Notes under the pieces: generated by a model
The model's database searches: none
Told to the model about the DNA's origin: nothing
What the model saw: the letters and a program-made list of their open reading frames with translations, nothing else
Shown here: in pieces, positions 13,469-22,221 of the stretch
Numbering within the stretch: position 1 is the first letter of the stretch
Layout: the number at the start of each line of letters is the position of its first letter
Assembly: GCA_002779825.1 (NCBI GenBank)
Contig: PEVN01000291.1
Span: forward strand, 1-33,276
DNA length: 33,276 bases
Origin: Armatimonadetes bacterium CG06_land_8_20_14_3_00_66_21
Lineage (GTDB): Bacteria; Armatimonadota; Abditibacteriia; CG2-30-66-41
Direction: 5' to 3'
Translations under genes and position numbers: made by a program

Positions 13469-16390
13469 ATGAGGACCGCCCGCCAATCAGTCGCCGCGCT
13501 GGCCGCGTGGTTCATGCTCGCGGCTGGCGTCGCTCGGGCTGAGCTTTCGAGACCGGTCGCAGTGGGTCCGCAGACTCGCCAACTCATCGAAGCCGACTGG
13601 CTGGACCGCGACGCGCGGTACGCGCCGATGGTTGGCGCGACGACGACCGCGGAGGGCGCCGTCAAGCGGAACGAGTTCGGCGTCACCACGACGGAGGACG
13701 CCGCCGGCGGCTGCGACGGGGTCAAGAACGGCCGCTGGGGATTCCACACAGCCAGTGGCGAGACCGACCCCTGGTGGCAGGTCGATCTGGGCGCCGACTA
13801 CAGGCTCGACCGCGTGGTCGTCTTCAACCGCATCGACAGCGGCAAGGCCGCTCGCACCGGCAAGCTCCACGTGCTTGTCGCCAACGGCGACCAGCCTGAG
13901 GAGTTCAGCCTCGTATACCAGCACGACGGGTCGCCCTTCGGCGGTGTGAAGGAAGGCGCGCCGCTGATTGTGAGCCTGAAGGGCAAGGAGGTCGTCGGAC
14001 GGATGGTGCGGCTGAGGGTGCCCGGCTCGTGCTCGTTCGCCCTGGACGAAGTGGAAGTCTACGGCGCAGAGGACCCGCGCCAGAACCTCGCCCTCGGCAA
14101 GCCGGCCGACCAGAAGAGCGTCAGCAAGTACTCGTACCCAGGCACGCTCCCGGAGAACGTCACGTCCGCGCCGCCGCCGCGACCGGTCGGCGGCGGGTTC
14201 ACGCTGGCGCACACCCGGGAAGTCGTCGAGCGCGCAAAGGGCTTAGTGGCGCGGCTCGAGCCAGAAGCGGACGTCAAGCGGTTGGTTCCGCTGGTTCGCG
14301 AACTCAAGGCGTTGGTGGCACGGCTCTCCGCACACGAAACCGGCGCGGAACCATCGGAGCCCGAGCGGAAGGCGCTCTACCTCGACGCCTGCTGGCTCTC
14401 CCGCAAGATCGCCTTCTGCAACCCGCTGCTCGACCTCGACCGACTGCTCTTCGTCAAGCGTCACGATTCCGGCGGCGTGTTCCACATGTGCGACCAGTTC
14501 TACGGCTGCAACGCCAAGCCGGGCGGCGGGCTGTACGTCCTGTCGGACCCCTTTGGCGACAATCCGCAACTAACGAATCTGCTGGCAGACTCCGTAGTGG
14601 AGCGCGGCCGCCTCCGGGGGCGGACGCTCGCAGGCGGCTCGTTCCTGTCGCCCGAACTGTCGTTTGATGGCAGGACGATCCTGTTCGCCTACTCCGAATG
14701 CCAGGCGAAGCAAACGTACACTTGGGGACCGACCATCAGCCAGCACCTGTTCCGGTGCAACGCGGACGGCTCGGGGCTGGTGCAGTTGACCGACGGCGAC
14801 CCGGACGACTTCGACCCGTGCCTTCTGCCCAACGGGCGCATCGCGTTCATCTCGCTCCGGCGCGGTGGGTTCCTGCGCTGCGGGCGGCACTGCCCCGTCT
14901 ACACGCTGTTTTCGATGGGGCCCAAGGGGGATGGCATCCTGCCGCTGAGCCACCATGAGACCCACGAGTGGCAGCCCAGCGTCGACAACAACGGCATGCT
15001 GGTCTACTCGCGTTGGGACTATGTGGACCGCGACACGAACATCGCCCACCATCTGTGGACCTGCTACCCCGACGGCCGCGACCCGCGCTCCTTCCACGGC
15101 AACTACCCAGAGCGCCGCGAGAGCCGCCCGTGGATGGAGCTGAGCATCCGCGCGATTCCCGGCTCCGACAAGTACGTGGCGGTCACCGGCGCGCACCACG
15201 GGCACGCGTTCGGATCCCTGGTGCTGATCGACCCGAGCCTCGACGACGACGGCGCCATGTCGCAGCTCACCCGCTTGACGCCCGACGTGCCGTTCCCCGA
15301 GGCCGAAGGGCGACCGATCCCCAACTTCATGTGCTACGGCACCCCGTGGCCACTGAGCGAGGACGACTACCTGTGCGTCTACGACGCGGCGGCGAAGAAC
15401 CGCGGGCTCTACTGGATCGATCGCTTCGGCAACCGGGAGTTGCTCTACCGCGACCCGGAGATCTCCTGCCTCAGCCCCATCCCGCTCCGCCCGCGACCGA
15501 CGCCGCCGGTGATCCCGACGGTAGACGGCACTCCGGCTGGCGCCTTCGTGCCTAACTACAAACGGGCGTTGGGAACCCTCTCTGTCCTCAACGTCTACGA
15601 CAGCGACTTCGACTGGCCGCAGGGCACGAAGATCACCGACCTCCGCCTCATCCAGCTCCTGCCCAAGACCACCCCGCCGCCCAACGAGCCCCGCATCGGC
15701 GTGGCGAACCAGACCAACGCCCGCGCGGTACTGGGGACCGTTCCGGTGGAGACAGACGGGAGTGCCCACTTCGAGGCGCCGGCGGGCGCGCCGATCTACT
15801 TCCAGGCGTTGGACGCGCGCGGCCTGGCCGTCCAGTCGATGCGGTCGGTCACCTACATCCACCCCGGCGAGCGCCTGACCTGCCACGGCTGCCACGAACC
15901 CAAGCGCCAGACCCGCAGTCCTGCCGCCACGCTGCCTGCAGCCCTCACCCGTGCCCCCTCTCGGGTCTCACCGGAGGTCGAAGGCGCCAACCCCTTCAAC
16001 TACGTCCGCCTCGTCCAGCCCGCCCTCGACCGCAATTGCGTGAGTTGCCACCAGCAGAAGAAAGCACTGGACCTCACCGGCGCCGTCGAGAAGGGCTTCA
16101 CCCGTTCCTACAACAACCTGGCAGGCGAGTACGGCTTCTACTACCACGTCAGTAACGGGTCAATCAACCAGGGCGTCCACGGCGGCGTAAGGAGCGTCCC
16201 CGGTCAGTTCGGCGCACGGGCCTCGGCGCTGCTGAGGTACCTGGACGAAGGGCACCACGGCGTGAAGCTGTCAGCAGAGGACTTCCACCGCGTCACGCTC
16301 TGGCTGGACTGCAACTCGGAGTTCTTCGGGGCGTACGAGGACACGGAGGGGCAGTTGCGAGGGGAGTTGGTGAAGGCGTCGCTGGAGTAA
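13469..16390 (+). CDS. Discoidin plus hydrazine-synthase-alpha-like secreted dihaem protein
   Basis: The 973-residue protein has a signal peptide (SVAALAAWFMLAAGVARAEL). A discoidin-like F5/8C domain covers roughly residues 40-200 (GFHTASGETDPWWQVDLG, YRLDRVVVFNR, VRLRVPG). A TolB/hydrazine-synthase-alpha-type propeller follows at about 300-800 (SPELSFDGRTILFAYSECQ, HLFRCNADGSGLVQLTDG, EWQPSVDNNGMLVYSRWDYVD). Two c-type haem sites close the chain: CHGCH at Cys805 and CVSCH at Cys857. Related proteins are abundant in Planctomycetota that do not perform anammox, so hydrazine chemistry should not be assumed. A periplasmic electron-transfer or sensing role is inference. ATG 13469 is preferred to ATG 13442 because of GGTGAG and the promoter position. 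Confidence 0.85.
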   Translation: MRTARQSVAALAAWFMLAAGVARAELSRPVAVGPQTRQLIEADWLDRDARYAPMVGATTTAEGAVKRNEFGVTTTEDAAGGCDGVKNGRWGFHTASGETDPWWQVDLGADYRLDRVVVFNRIDSGKAARTGKLHVLVANGDQPEEFSLVYQHDGSPFGGVKEGAPLIVSLKGKEVVGRMVRLRVPGSCSFALDEVEVYGAEDPRQNLALGKPADQKSVSKYSYPGTLPENVTSAPPPRPVGGGFTLAHTREVVERAKGLVARLEPEADVKRLVPLVRELKALVARLSAHETGAEPSEPERKALYLDACWLSRKIAFCNPLLDLDRLLFVKRHDSGGVFHMCDQFYGCNAKPGGGLYVLSDPFGDNPQLTNLLADSVVERGRLRGRTLAGGSFLSPELSFDGRTILFAYSECQAKQTYTWGPTISQHLFRCNADGSGLVQLTDGDPDDFDPCLLPNGRIAFISLRRGGFLRCGRHCPVYTLFSMGPKGDGILPLSHHETHEWQPSVDNNGMLVYSRWDYVDRDTNIAHHLWTCYPDGRDPRSFHGNYPERRESRPWMELSIRAIPGSDKYVAVTGAHHGHAFGSLVLIDPSLDDDGAMSQLTRLTPDVPFPEAEGRPIPNFMCYGTPWPLSEDDYLCVYDAAAKNRGLYWIDRFGNRELLYRDPEISCLSPIPLRPRPTPPVIPTVDGTPAGAFVPNYKRALGTLSVLNVYDSDFDWPQGTKITDLRLIQLLPKTTPPPNEPRIGVANQTNARAVLGTVPVETDGSAHFEAPAGAPIYFQALDARGLAVQSMRSVTYIHPGERLTCHGCHEPKRQTRSPAATLPAALTRAPSRVSPEVEGANPFNYVRLVQPALDRNCVSCHQQKKALDLTGAVEKGFTRSYNNLAGEYGFYYHVSNGSINQGVHGGVRSVPGQFGARASALLRYLDEGHHGVKLSAEDFHRVTLWLDCNSEFFGAYEDTEGQLRGELVKASLE

Positions 16391-16427
16391 GCCGCCCCAA
16401 GCCGCCGGGTCTTACCGTCTTGGCAGG

Positions 16428-16772
16428 CTACTCGTCCTCATACAGGCACGCGTCCAGCAGTGCAAGCACATCGTCCACCACGGCCTGTGGCGCGCGCTCG
16501 ACGAACCTCGCTCCTCGACTGGCATAGTCTACCGACTTCAGTTGCTCGGCCATGACGTACCCGGTGATCGATGAGTCCTCCGGCACGGGTACGTGGAAGG
16601 GGTCACCTCGGAATGTATTTGTGACCGGGCATACCAGCGCCATTCCGGTTCGCCTGTTGAACGGGGTATTGCTCACCACAAGCGCAGGCCGACGCCCTCT
16701 TTGCTCATGCCCAGACTGCGGATCGAAGGTCAGGACGACAAGATCGCCCTTCTCCGGCACGTAGCGCGCCAT
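16428..16772 (-). CDS. mazF: MazF-type endoribonuclease toxin
   Basis: The 114-residue protein matches MazF throughout: KGDLVVLTFDPQSGHEQRGR at the N terminus with RPALVVSN after it, and LVCPVTNTFRGDPFHVPVP in the middle, the strands that carry the catalytic Arg and Thr. MazF cleaves mRNA at short sequence motifs and is silenced by MazE. The stop codon of mazE directly abuts this start. GAGGAG, inside the mazE end, serves as its ribosome binding site, so translation is coupled. It converges with the dihaem protein gene across 37 nt. Confidence 0.95.
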   Translation of the reverse strand: MARYVPEKGDLVVLTFDPQSGHEQRGRRPALVVSNTPFNRRTGMALVCPVTNTFRGDPFHVPVPEDSSITGYVMAEQLKSVDYASRGARFVERAPQAVVDDVLALLDACLYEDE

Positions 16773-17021
16773 CTACCACTCCTCTTTCCCAACAGGCGGA
16801 CCCCAGTCGACCTCCTCAACCCGATGGCCCTTCGGCATTCTCGCGAGCAGTTCGCTGAGACGATAACGGCCGCGGATGCGCTTCGTCGGTCCGATGACGA
16901 TCTGCTTGCCTTGGACCGAGACGTCGACCTCGTCGCCGACCTTGAGTCGCGCGTCGTCCAGTATTGCTTTCGGCAGCCTCAGCCCCTGGCTGGTGCCCCA
17001 TTTCTGGACCTTGGTCAGCAT
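16773..17021 (-). CDS. mazE: MazE-type antitoxin (AbrB-like swapped-hairpin)
   Basis: The 82-residue protein begins MLTKVQKWGTSQGLRLPK, the classic SpoVT/AbrB DNA-binding N terminus, followed by VGDEVDVSVQGKQIVIGP. The acidic, tryptophan-containing C terminus (VEEVDWGPPVGKEEW) is the part that would fill the MazF active-site groove. ATG 17021 has GGAG 8 nt upstream, and 12 longer codons upstream show no family similarity. MazE-MazF complexes normally bind and repress their own promoter, here at 17057-17086. Confidence 0.93.
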   Translation of the reverse strand: MLTKVQKWGTSQGLRLPKAILDDARLKVGDEVDVSVQGKQIVIGPTKRIRGRYRLSELLARMPKGHRVEEVDWGPPVGKEEW

Positions 17022-17056
17022 GGTGTCTACTCCGGGTGTTCTGGGTGTGTATCCCA

Positions 17057-17086
17057 AGTATAGCCCTGTGGCAGCGTGCTGCGCAA
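17057..17086 (-). promoter_or_regulatory. mazEF promoter
   Basis: On the minus strand TTGCGC (17086-17081) and TATACT (17062-17057) are separated by 18 nt, 36 nt before the mazE start. Autoregulation by MazE is expected from the family. Confidence 0.5.
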
Positions 17087-17098
17087 CGCCCGGCGAAG

Positions 17099-19699
17099 CT
17101 ACCCCGCCTCCTCCACCTGATACAACGCCACCTCATCGAAGTACACCTTCGTCCCGTCCTGAAAGCCATCCACAATCGGGATCATCAGCGCCTGGGTGAT
17201 TTCCTTGCCGTTGATTTCCTTCTCGATCTTCCCGCCGGTGACGAGGAGGGTCCACTCGCCGGGGCGTGGGGTGACCTTGGTGCTGAGACCGGGGAGGTTG
17301 GCGCCGTCGGCGCCGCGGGGGGTAACGACCAGTTCGCAGGTGCCCTTCGACTCGGTGCCTTTCGGGACGTAGACCCACGCGAAGGCGCAGTACTTGCCGG
17401 GTGGGAGCGGCTTGATGGTCTGCACGGGGCCGCCGCGGAGCATGCCGTCGCAGAGCAGGCTGAACTTGCCGGCGTGGGCTTGCTCCTCGACCCGCAGCAT
17501 CCGGCCGATGGGCTTCTCGGGGCCCTCGTCGGGCTTCAGCCAATAGCTCCAGTTGGGCGAGGTGGCGCCCTCCCCTTCCTCGAACGATGCGTTCTTCGAG
17601 AGCGGGGTGATCTTCCCGTCGACAATGGCCAGCATGAGTGAGGCTTGGTCGCGGACGTGCTCCGTAGCCGTCGCCGCGGAGGCGACGGACGGGTCCGCGC
17701 CCTGGAGTGCCCTTTGGGTCGGCGCGGCTACCGGCGTAGCTGCGGGCGCCAAGCCCGTGGCGTCCACGCCCTGCGCGGGCGCGGCTACACTGGCCAGTTC
17801 GGCGACGCGCTTCCGCACGGCGTTGTCGCCTTTGGCGACCCAGTCCATGACCGCCCACAGGCCGTTGCCGCCCCAGGTTTCTCCGGCGAGGGCGGGGAAG
17901 CGGTCGAGGCTCAAGGGGTTCACGAGGACCGGGTCGTTGGGGAATACGTCCAGCGCCAAGTGCCGGCGGCGCGCGGCCATCCGCATGGCGCGTTCGGCGT
18001 TGTTGAGCGCGGCGAGGGCTTGTGCCTCGGTCTCGATCACCGGTGGTATCTGTCTGTCGGCGAGGTAGGCCCACGCCGACGCCTCGTAGTACTGGAACGC
18101 CTTCTCCAGCAGGTTTGCGCGAGTGCGCTGCTTGTCGGTCCGGCACTTCTCGAGGCAGGTGTCCAGGAGTTGGCGACTCGTGACGAGGTCCTCTTCTCTC
18201 ACGTCGGCCAGGTACCCGGGGCTGCTGAAGTTCAGGTACTGCCCGCCGACAGAGAACCACTTCGAGTCGAGGATGTCCTTGGTCCAGAACCGCTCCCAGA
18301 GGCCGTAGTACTGCGCCAGGTACGGCGCCGCTTCGGGGCCTACGCAGCGCTCGTACCAGTCCTTGAGCAGGGCGTCCACGTCCTGCTTCGAGTCCCACCA
18401 GAGCCTCAGGTGGACGTACGGCTTCGGCCCTTCGCCCCAGTTCGGGTAGCTCTCAGCATAGCACGCCCGGACGCCGTGGGCATTCCCGTAGCGCAGGTAG
18501 TCCTGCGTCTCATGGAAGTACACCCGCGGCAGGCAGTAGGGCGTGCCGTAGATGTAGTCGTACCAGCCGACCGTCGGGCTGACCTTCTGCCACGCCTCGG
18601 TCGCCTCGTGCCCGGCCGCGCGGACCTCCGAGTTGATCCACTTCATCCGGTCGTAGGTCATGTAGGGGAGCAGGCGCTCGTGGACTTTCACCGCCTTCGG
18701 CGGTGCTGCTACCTCGCTGTACGCCAGGCAGCCGAACCACTTGTCGGGGTGCACCTTCAGCACGCCCTCAATGACTTGGTTGCACCAGTCGTAGTAGAGG
18801 TCGGAGTAGTCTGTCAGGCCGAGGAAGTTCTTCTCCCCAGAAATGCGGGCGAGGCACTGGGGGCACGCACAATAGCCGCTGCTGTCGTTGGTGCCGAGGG
18901 AGTACGAGGTTTCCTCCGGGTGTTCGTCAAAGTACCGGACGATGTTCTTGACCGCCTCGTCCACGAGACCAGGCGCGGTGAAGCACGGCTGCCAGGCGTG
19001 GGTGTCATTGGTTGGGGGCAGGTAGCGCGTCTTGCCGTCCTTCATCGGGAAGAACTCGGGGTGCGTCTTTGTGTAGGTCTCCGGCGGCAGCAGGTGCAGC
19101 AGGTTGTGGTGGAAGCTGACGCGCCCGTGCATCCGGTTGAAGCGCGCCCACTTGGTTTGCGGCGCGCCCTGCAGTCCGCTGAACAGGCGAGAGAAGACGG
19201 CTGGTTGGCCCGTTACCGTTCCCACCGGGATGGAGAGCGTCTTGCTGGTGGGCACGTCGTCGCCATCCGGCCCCGGCAGCAACCAGCGCACGCCGACGTA
19301 GCGTTCGAGGAACTCGTAGACGCCGAACTCCGTGCCCCAGTCGGTAGGACCGCAAATGGTGACTTCGCTGTCTTTCGCGCGGATGGTGAAGCCGTCTTCG
19401 TCTACCCTTGTTGGTTCGGCGTCCTGTTTGACTGATCCGACCGATCCGACTGATCCGACGAAGAGGAGCGCCCCCTTGTAGTCCATCGGCTGGTCGTCTG
19501 CCACCACTTCCAGCTTGGCACCCGTGGCCTGTTCGACGTACTGAGCCAGGACGTTGGCAGCCTGTTTCACCTGGTCGGTGGCGTCGCGGCTGATGACGAT
19601 GCGCGACTGAGGCTGACCATCCACCACGAGCGGGAGGGTCTGAGCGCAGGCGACGGAGACGGCCAAGAGCACGGCGAGGGTGAAGAGGAGGCGGTTCAT
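17099..19699 (-). CDS. Secreted DUF4838-family protein (glycoside-hydrolase-like)
   Basis: The 866-residue protein has a signal peptide (LLFTLAVLLAVSVACAQT). It then carries an N-terminal glycosidase-associated alpha/beta domain (ISRDATDQVKQAANVLAQYV, YEFLERYVGVRWLLPG), as in alpha-glucuronidase-like enzymes. The DUF4838 core at about 190-480 contains HNLLHLLPPE, YSLGTNDSSGYCACPQCLAR and CYAESYPNWGEGPK. The paired cysteines of YCACPQC are typical. Catalytic residues are not established for the family. Residues 637-683 are an Ala-rich linker encoded by dispersed repeats, and the C-terminal 180 residues form a CBM-like beta domain. A 9-bp tandem repeat near 19431-19460 encodes GSVGSVGSV. GAAAGGAAG precedes the start. 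Confidence 0.85.
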   Translation of the reverse strand: MNRLLFTLAVLLAVSVACAQTLPLVVDGQPQSRIVISRDATDQVKQAANVLAQYVEQATGAKLEVVADDQPMDYKGALLFVGSVGSVGSVKQDAEPTRVDEDGFTIRAKDSEVTICGPTDWGTEFGVYEFLERYVGVRWLLPGPDGDDVPTSKTLSIPVGTVTGQPAVFSRLFSGLQGAPQTKWARFNRMHGRVSFHHNLLHLLPPETYTKTHPEFFPMKDGKTRYLPPTNDTHAWQPCFTAPGLVDEAVKNIVRYFDEHPEETSYSLGTNDSSGYCACPQCLARISGEKNFLGLTDYSDLYYDWCNQVIEGVLKVHPDKWFGCLAYSEVAAPPKAVKVHERLLPYMTYDRMKWINSEVRAAGHEATEAWQKVSPTVGWYDYIYGTPYCLPRVYFHETQDYLRYGNAHGVRACYAESYPNWGEGPKPYVHLRLWWDSKQDVDALLKDWYERCVGPEAAPYLAQYYGLWERFWTKDILDSKWFSVGGQYLNFSSPGYLADVREEDLVTSRQLLDTCLEKCRTDKQRTRANLLEKAFQYYEASAWAYLADRQIPPVIETEAQALAALNNAERAMRMAARRRHLALDVFPNDPVLVNPLSLDRFPALAGETWGGNGLWAVMDWVAKGDNAVRKRVAELASVAAPAQGVDATGLAPAATPVAAPTQRALQGADPSVASAATATEHVRDQASLMLAIVDGKITPLSKNASFEEGEGATSPNWSYWLKPDEGPEKPIGRMLRVEEQAHAGKFSLLCDGMLRGGPVQTIKPLPPGKYCAFAWVYVPKGTESKGTCELVVTPRGADGANLPGLSTKVTPRPGEWTLLVTGGKIEKEINGKEITQALMIPIVDGFQDGTKVYFDEVALYQVEEAG
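17655..17790. repeat. Dispersed repeats inserted in-frame in the DUF4838 gene
   Basis: The segment contains GTAGCCGTCGCCGCGG, GGCGCGGCTACC, GTAGCTGCGGGCGCC and, at 17758-17789, a 32-nt unit beginning GTGGCGTCCACGCCC and ending GGGCGCGGCTAC. The last is a diverged copy of the array unit at 823-1052. The segment encodes an Ala/Pro/Thr-rich linker and keeps the frame open. Confidence 0.65.
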
Positions 19700-19883
19700 C
19701 GGCGACTTCCTTTCTCGGGGCTACGCGGCACAACGCAGAGCACGCGAGCGGCCGGCGTCGCGCGCGGGTGCGGCTGCAGGCGTTCGCGTGCCTCTTCTAT
19801 TGCCCGCCCCGCCCCGTTTCCCTGCCTCTACCCCTCGGTGGCGGATCTCTCTTCAGCCGCAACCCCGAGCGACCGCGACCGTT

Positions 19884-19891
19884 GCTACAAT
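19884..19891 (+). promoter_or_regulatory. GCTACAAT-type -10 element upstream of the pseudopilin-module gene
   Basis: The octamer GCTACAAT lies 46 nt before ATG 19937, in nearly the same position as the one before the O-methyltransferase gene. No good -35 is visible. Confidence 0.4.
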
Positions 19892-19936
19892 ATCCCGCCG
19901 CCCGTAAACCGGTGACACCCGAAGGGAACCACCGCA

Positions 19937-22213
19937 ATGACGTCACGCTTCCAGTTCGCCGCCACCCTCCTCGCACTGAGCACCGTTCTGCCGTTGGCCT
20001 CCGCTCAGCCGCCGATGGTCTACTCGCCTGCCGCCGTCGTCGAGCAGTTTTTCGAGTGCGCGCGGACGCGGGAGTTCGCGAAGCTCAGCGAGATCTGCAC
20101 GCCGGAGTCGCTGCAATCCGCCAGACTGCCCGGTTTCCCGAAGGGTGCTGGCGAGGACGTGGGGATGCTCTTCATCGCTTCGCTGCTCTACCCAACGGAT
20201 AGCTTCAGCATCGATGCCGGCAACCTCCGGATCGAGGGCGATACGGCGACGGTGCCCGTAAGCAAGGTACTCCGAATGGCGCGCGACTTCGCCGTACGCA
20301 AGGTAGGGCGGCAGTGGAAGATCGACATGCTGGCTACGCTCCCGGCGGTGACGACGAAGCTCGACGACCCGCAGGCACTACTTCGGGAATACGGCGAGCG
20401 CCTCAAAGGAAAACGGATCCTCCCGCAGATGGAGCTTCTCTCCGCCGAGACGATGACGATGCTCAACCAAGGCGGTCTTCTGGAGCAGCGGGGCGAAGGC
20501 AACTTCGACTTCATTGCTGACTTCCTGATGCTGCTCAACTGCCCGGAGGGCACCGAAGTCAAGTGCGGCGAGGCGCGAGTCACCGGCGACACGGCCGTGG
20601 TGCCGGTGGTGAAGACGGTTCCTTTCTCCGGCACCCTGGTGATGAGGAACGAGGGCGACAACGGCTGGCGTATCGACCTCATGCAGAGCGCAGTGAAATC
20701 TGGCGCGTTTCCCCCGGAGATCGTTGAGATGCTGCGGCAGCACGCGGCCCAGACGGTGTGTGCTAACAACCTGAAACAGGTCCTACTTGCGGTGCACATG
20801 TATGCCCAGGACCACAACGGCACGTTCCCGAACTCGGAGAGGTGGACAGATGACCTGCTCCCGTACGCCAAGGACGAGCAGTTGTTCCGCTGTCCCGCCC
20901 ATCCCGAGACCCGCTGCGGTTACGCGCTGAACACGCGATTCGCCGGCAAGGCGCTGGCCGGAATCGAGAACCCCGCAGGCGCGGTGCTGGCCTTCGAGTC
21001 GACCGCCGGCAAGTGGAATGGTGCCGACGGCGGGACGTCGCTGGCGGAGAACCACAACGGCGGTGCTATGGTGGGCTTTGCCGATGGGCACGTTCAGTGG
21101 ATGACGCTGGACATGGCGAAAGAGGCATTAGGGTTGACCAAGCCGGAGGCGCGCGTGATGCCCGACCCCAACGCCTTCGACGACTACGTCGCTGCCGGGA
21201 AGCTGGCAAAGGACGCCGGCGGGTCGAAGGAGGCATACCAGGAGAAGACACCCCTCGAAACCCAGCGCGCCGTAGTCGCCACTTGCGCCCCGGCGTTGGC
21301 GCGACTGCGCGAGGGCTTCGGGAAGGAGTTCATGAACCCGGAGGTCCGGTCGTTCGACGTGCCCTTTCCTCAGCTTGCTGACTTCCGCGACCTTGCGAGG
21401 GTGCTGCTCGTGGAGGCGAAACTCGCGGAACGCGAGGGGCGCTTGGGCGACGCCGTCAACAGCTACCTCGACATGCTGCGCCTGGCGACCGACGTTCCCC
21501 GCGGAGGACCGCTCATCCACTCGCTGGTCGGCGCCACGATTCAGTCCATGGCGCTGCGCGACTTGGTGGTACTGGCCCCCAAGCTGGACGAGCAGACTGC
21601 CGGAGGGGCGTTGTCCCGACTGGCAGCGCTGGAACGCAGCGCCGTTCCCTTCTGGCAGACCCTCTCCGAGGAGTTCCGCGCCTCGCGAGTCGGCTTGCTG
21701 GAGCAGGGAGGCGAAACGGTGAAGCAGCTCCAAGCAGACGCAGGCGCACCTGCCCCTGCAGGCAACGTCGTGATGCAGCGAGCGCTGATGCACATTGAGG
21801 CGTTCTACGAGGCAGCCGCCGCCGAGGCGCACAAGCCCTACTACGCCAGGCGAGAGGTTCCGCTCCCGGACGACCCGTTGGCGAAGCAACTGCTCCCGAT
21901 GGTGGCGCGCGCCAGCCTGACGCACGCCGTGGGCGACGCCCGGAGGCTGCTGGCGGTCGCCACCATTGCCCTGCGCGCCTACGAGCAACGGACCGGCAAG
22001 TTCCCGCCCGACCTGAAGGCACTCCAAGCGGCCAAGCTGCTGCCTTCCCTCCCAGCAGATCCGTTCCACGACGGCCAGCTTGCCTACCGGTCGACGGCGG
22101 AAGGCTACCTGCTGTATAGCTTCGGCCCGGACGGCGACGACGACGGTGGGAAGGCGCTGGAGTACAAGGACGCCAAGGGAGCAAACGCCGACGGCGACCT
22201 GCTGCCCGGCTGA
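19937..22213 (+). CDS. Secreted protein with an internal H-X9-DG (type II pseudopilin-like) module
   Basis: The 758-residue protein has a signal peptide (FAATLLALSTVLPLASAQ). Residues 30-270 contain two similar NTF2-like/DUF4878-type repeats (VVEQFFECARTREFAKLSE; DTATVPVSKVLRM; DTAVVPVVKTVPF; WRIDLMQSAVKSG). Residues 275-395 are the globular part of an H-X9-DG pseudopilin: CANNLKQVLLAVHMYAQDHN, then LFRCPAHPE and MVGFADGHVQWMTL. Such modules usually follow an N-terminal prepilin helix, which is absent here. The C-terminal half is helical and ends with a second short pseudopilin-like tail (FPPDLKALQAAKLLPSLPADPF, GYLLYSFGPDGDDDGG). The function is unknown. A spacer of only 8 nt separates it from the convergent PhyH gene. 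Confidence 0.75.
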   Translation: MTSRFQFAATLLALSTVLPLASAQPPMVYSPAAVVEQFFECARTREFAKLSEICTPESLQSARLPGFPKGAGEDVGMLFIASLLYPTDSFSIDAGNLRIEGDTATVPVSKVLRMARDFAVRKVGRQWKIDMLATLPAVTTKLDDPQALLREYGERLKGKRILPQMELLSAETMTMLNQGGLLEQRGEGNFDFIADFLMLLNCPEGTEVKCGEARVTGDTAVVPVVKTVPFSGTLVMRNEGDNGWRIDLMQSAVKSGAFPPEIVEMLRQHAAQTVCANNLKQVLLAVHMYAQDHNGTFPNSERWTDDLLPYAKDEQLFRCPAHPETRCGYALNTRFAGKALAGIENPAGAVLAFESTAGKWNGADGGTSLAENHNGGAMVGFADGHVQWMTLDMAKEALGLTKPEARVMPDPNAFDDYVAAGKLAKDAGGSKEAYQEKTPLETQRAVVATCAPALARLREGFGKEFMNPEVRSFDVPFPQLADFRDLARVLLVEAKLAEREGRLGDAVNSYLDMLRLATDVPRGGPLIHSLVGATIQSMALRDLVVLAPKLDEQTAGGALSRLAALERSAVPFWQTLSEEFRASRVGLLEQGGETVKQLQADAGAPAPAGNVVMQRALMHIEAFYEAAAAEAHKPYYARREVPLPDDPLAKQLLPMVARASLTHAVGDARRLLAVATIALRAYEQRTGKFPPDLKALQAAKLLPSLPADPFHDGQLAYRSTAEGYLLYSFGPDGDDDGGKALEYKDAKGANADGDLLPG

Positions 22214-22221
22214 GCGACTGC

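Noticed and set aside
14570..15895. 441-codon minus-strand frame opposite the dihaem protein gene
   Set aside because: Antisense shadow with no recognisable motif. The plus strand has two CxxCH sites and discoidin and propeller patterns.
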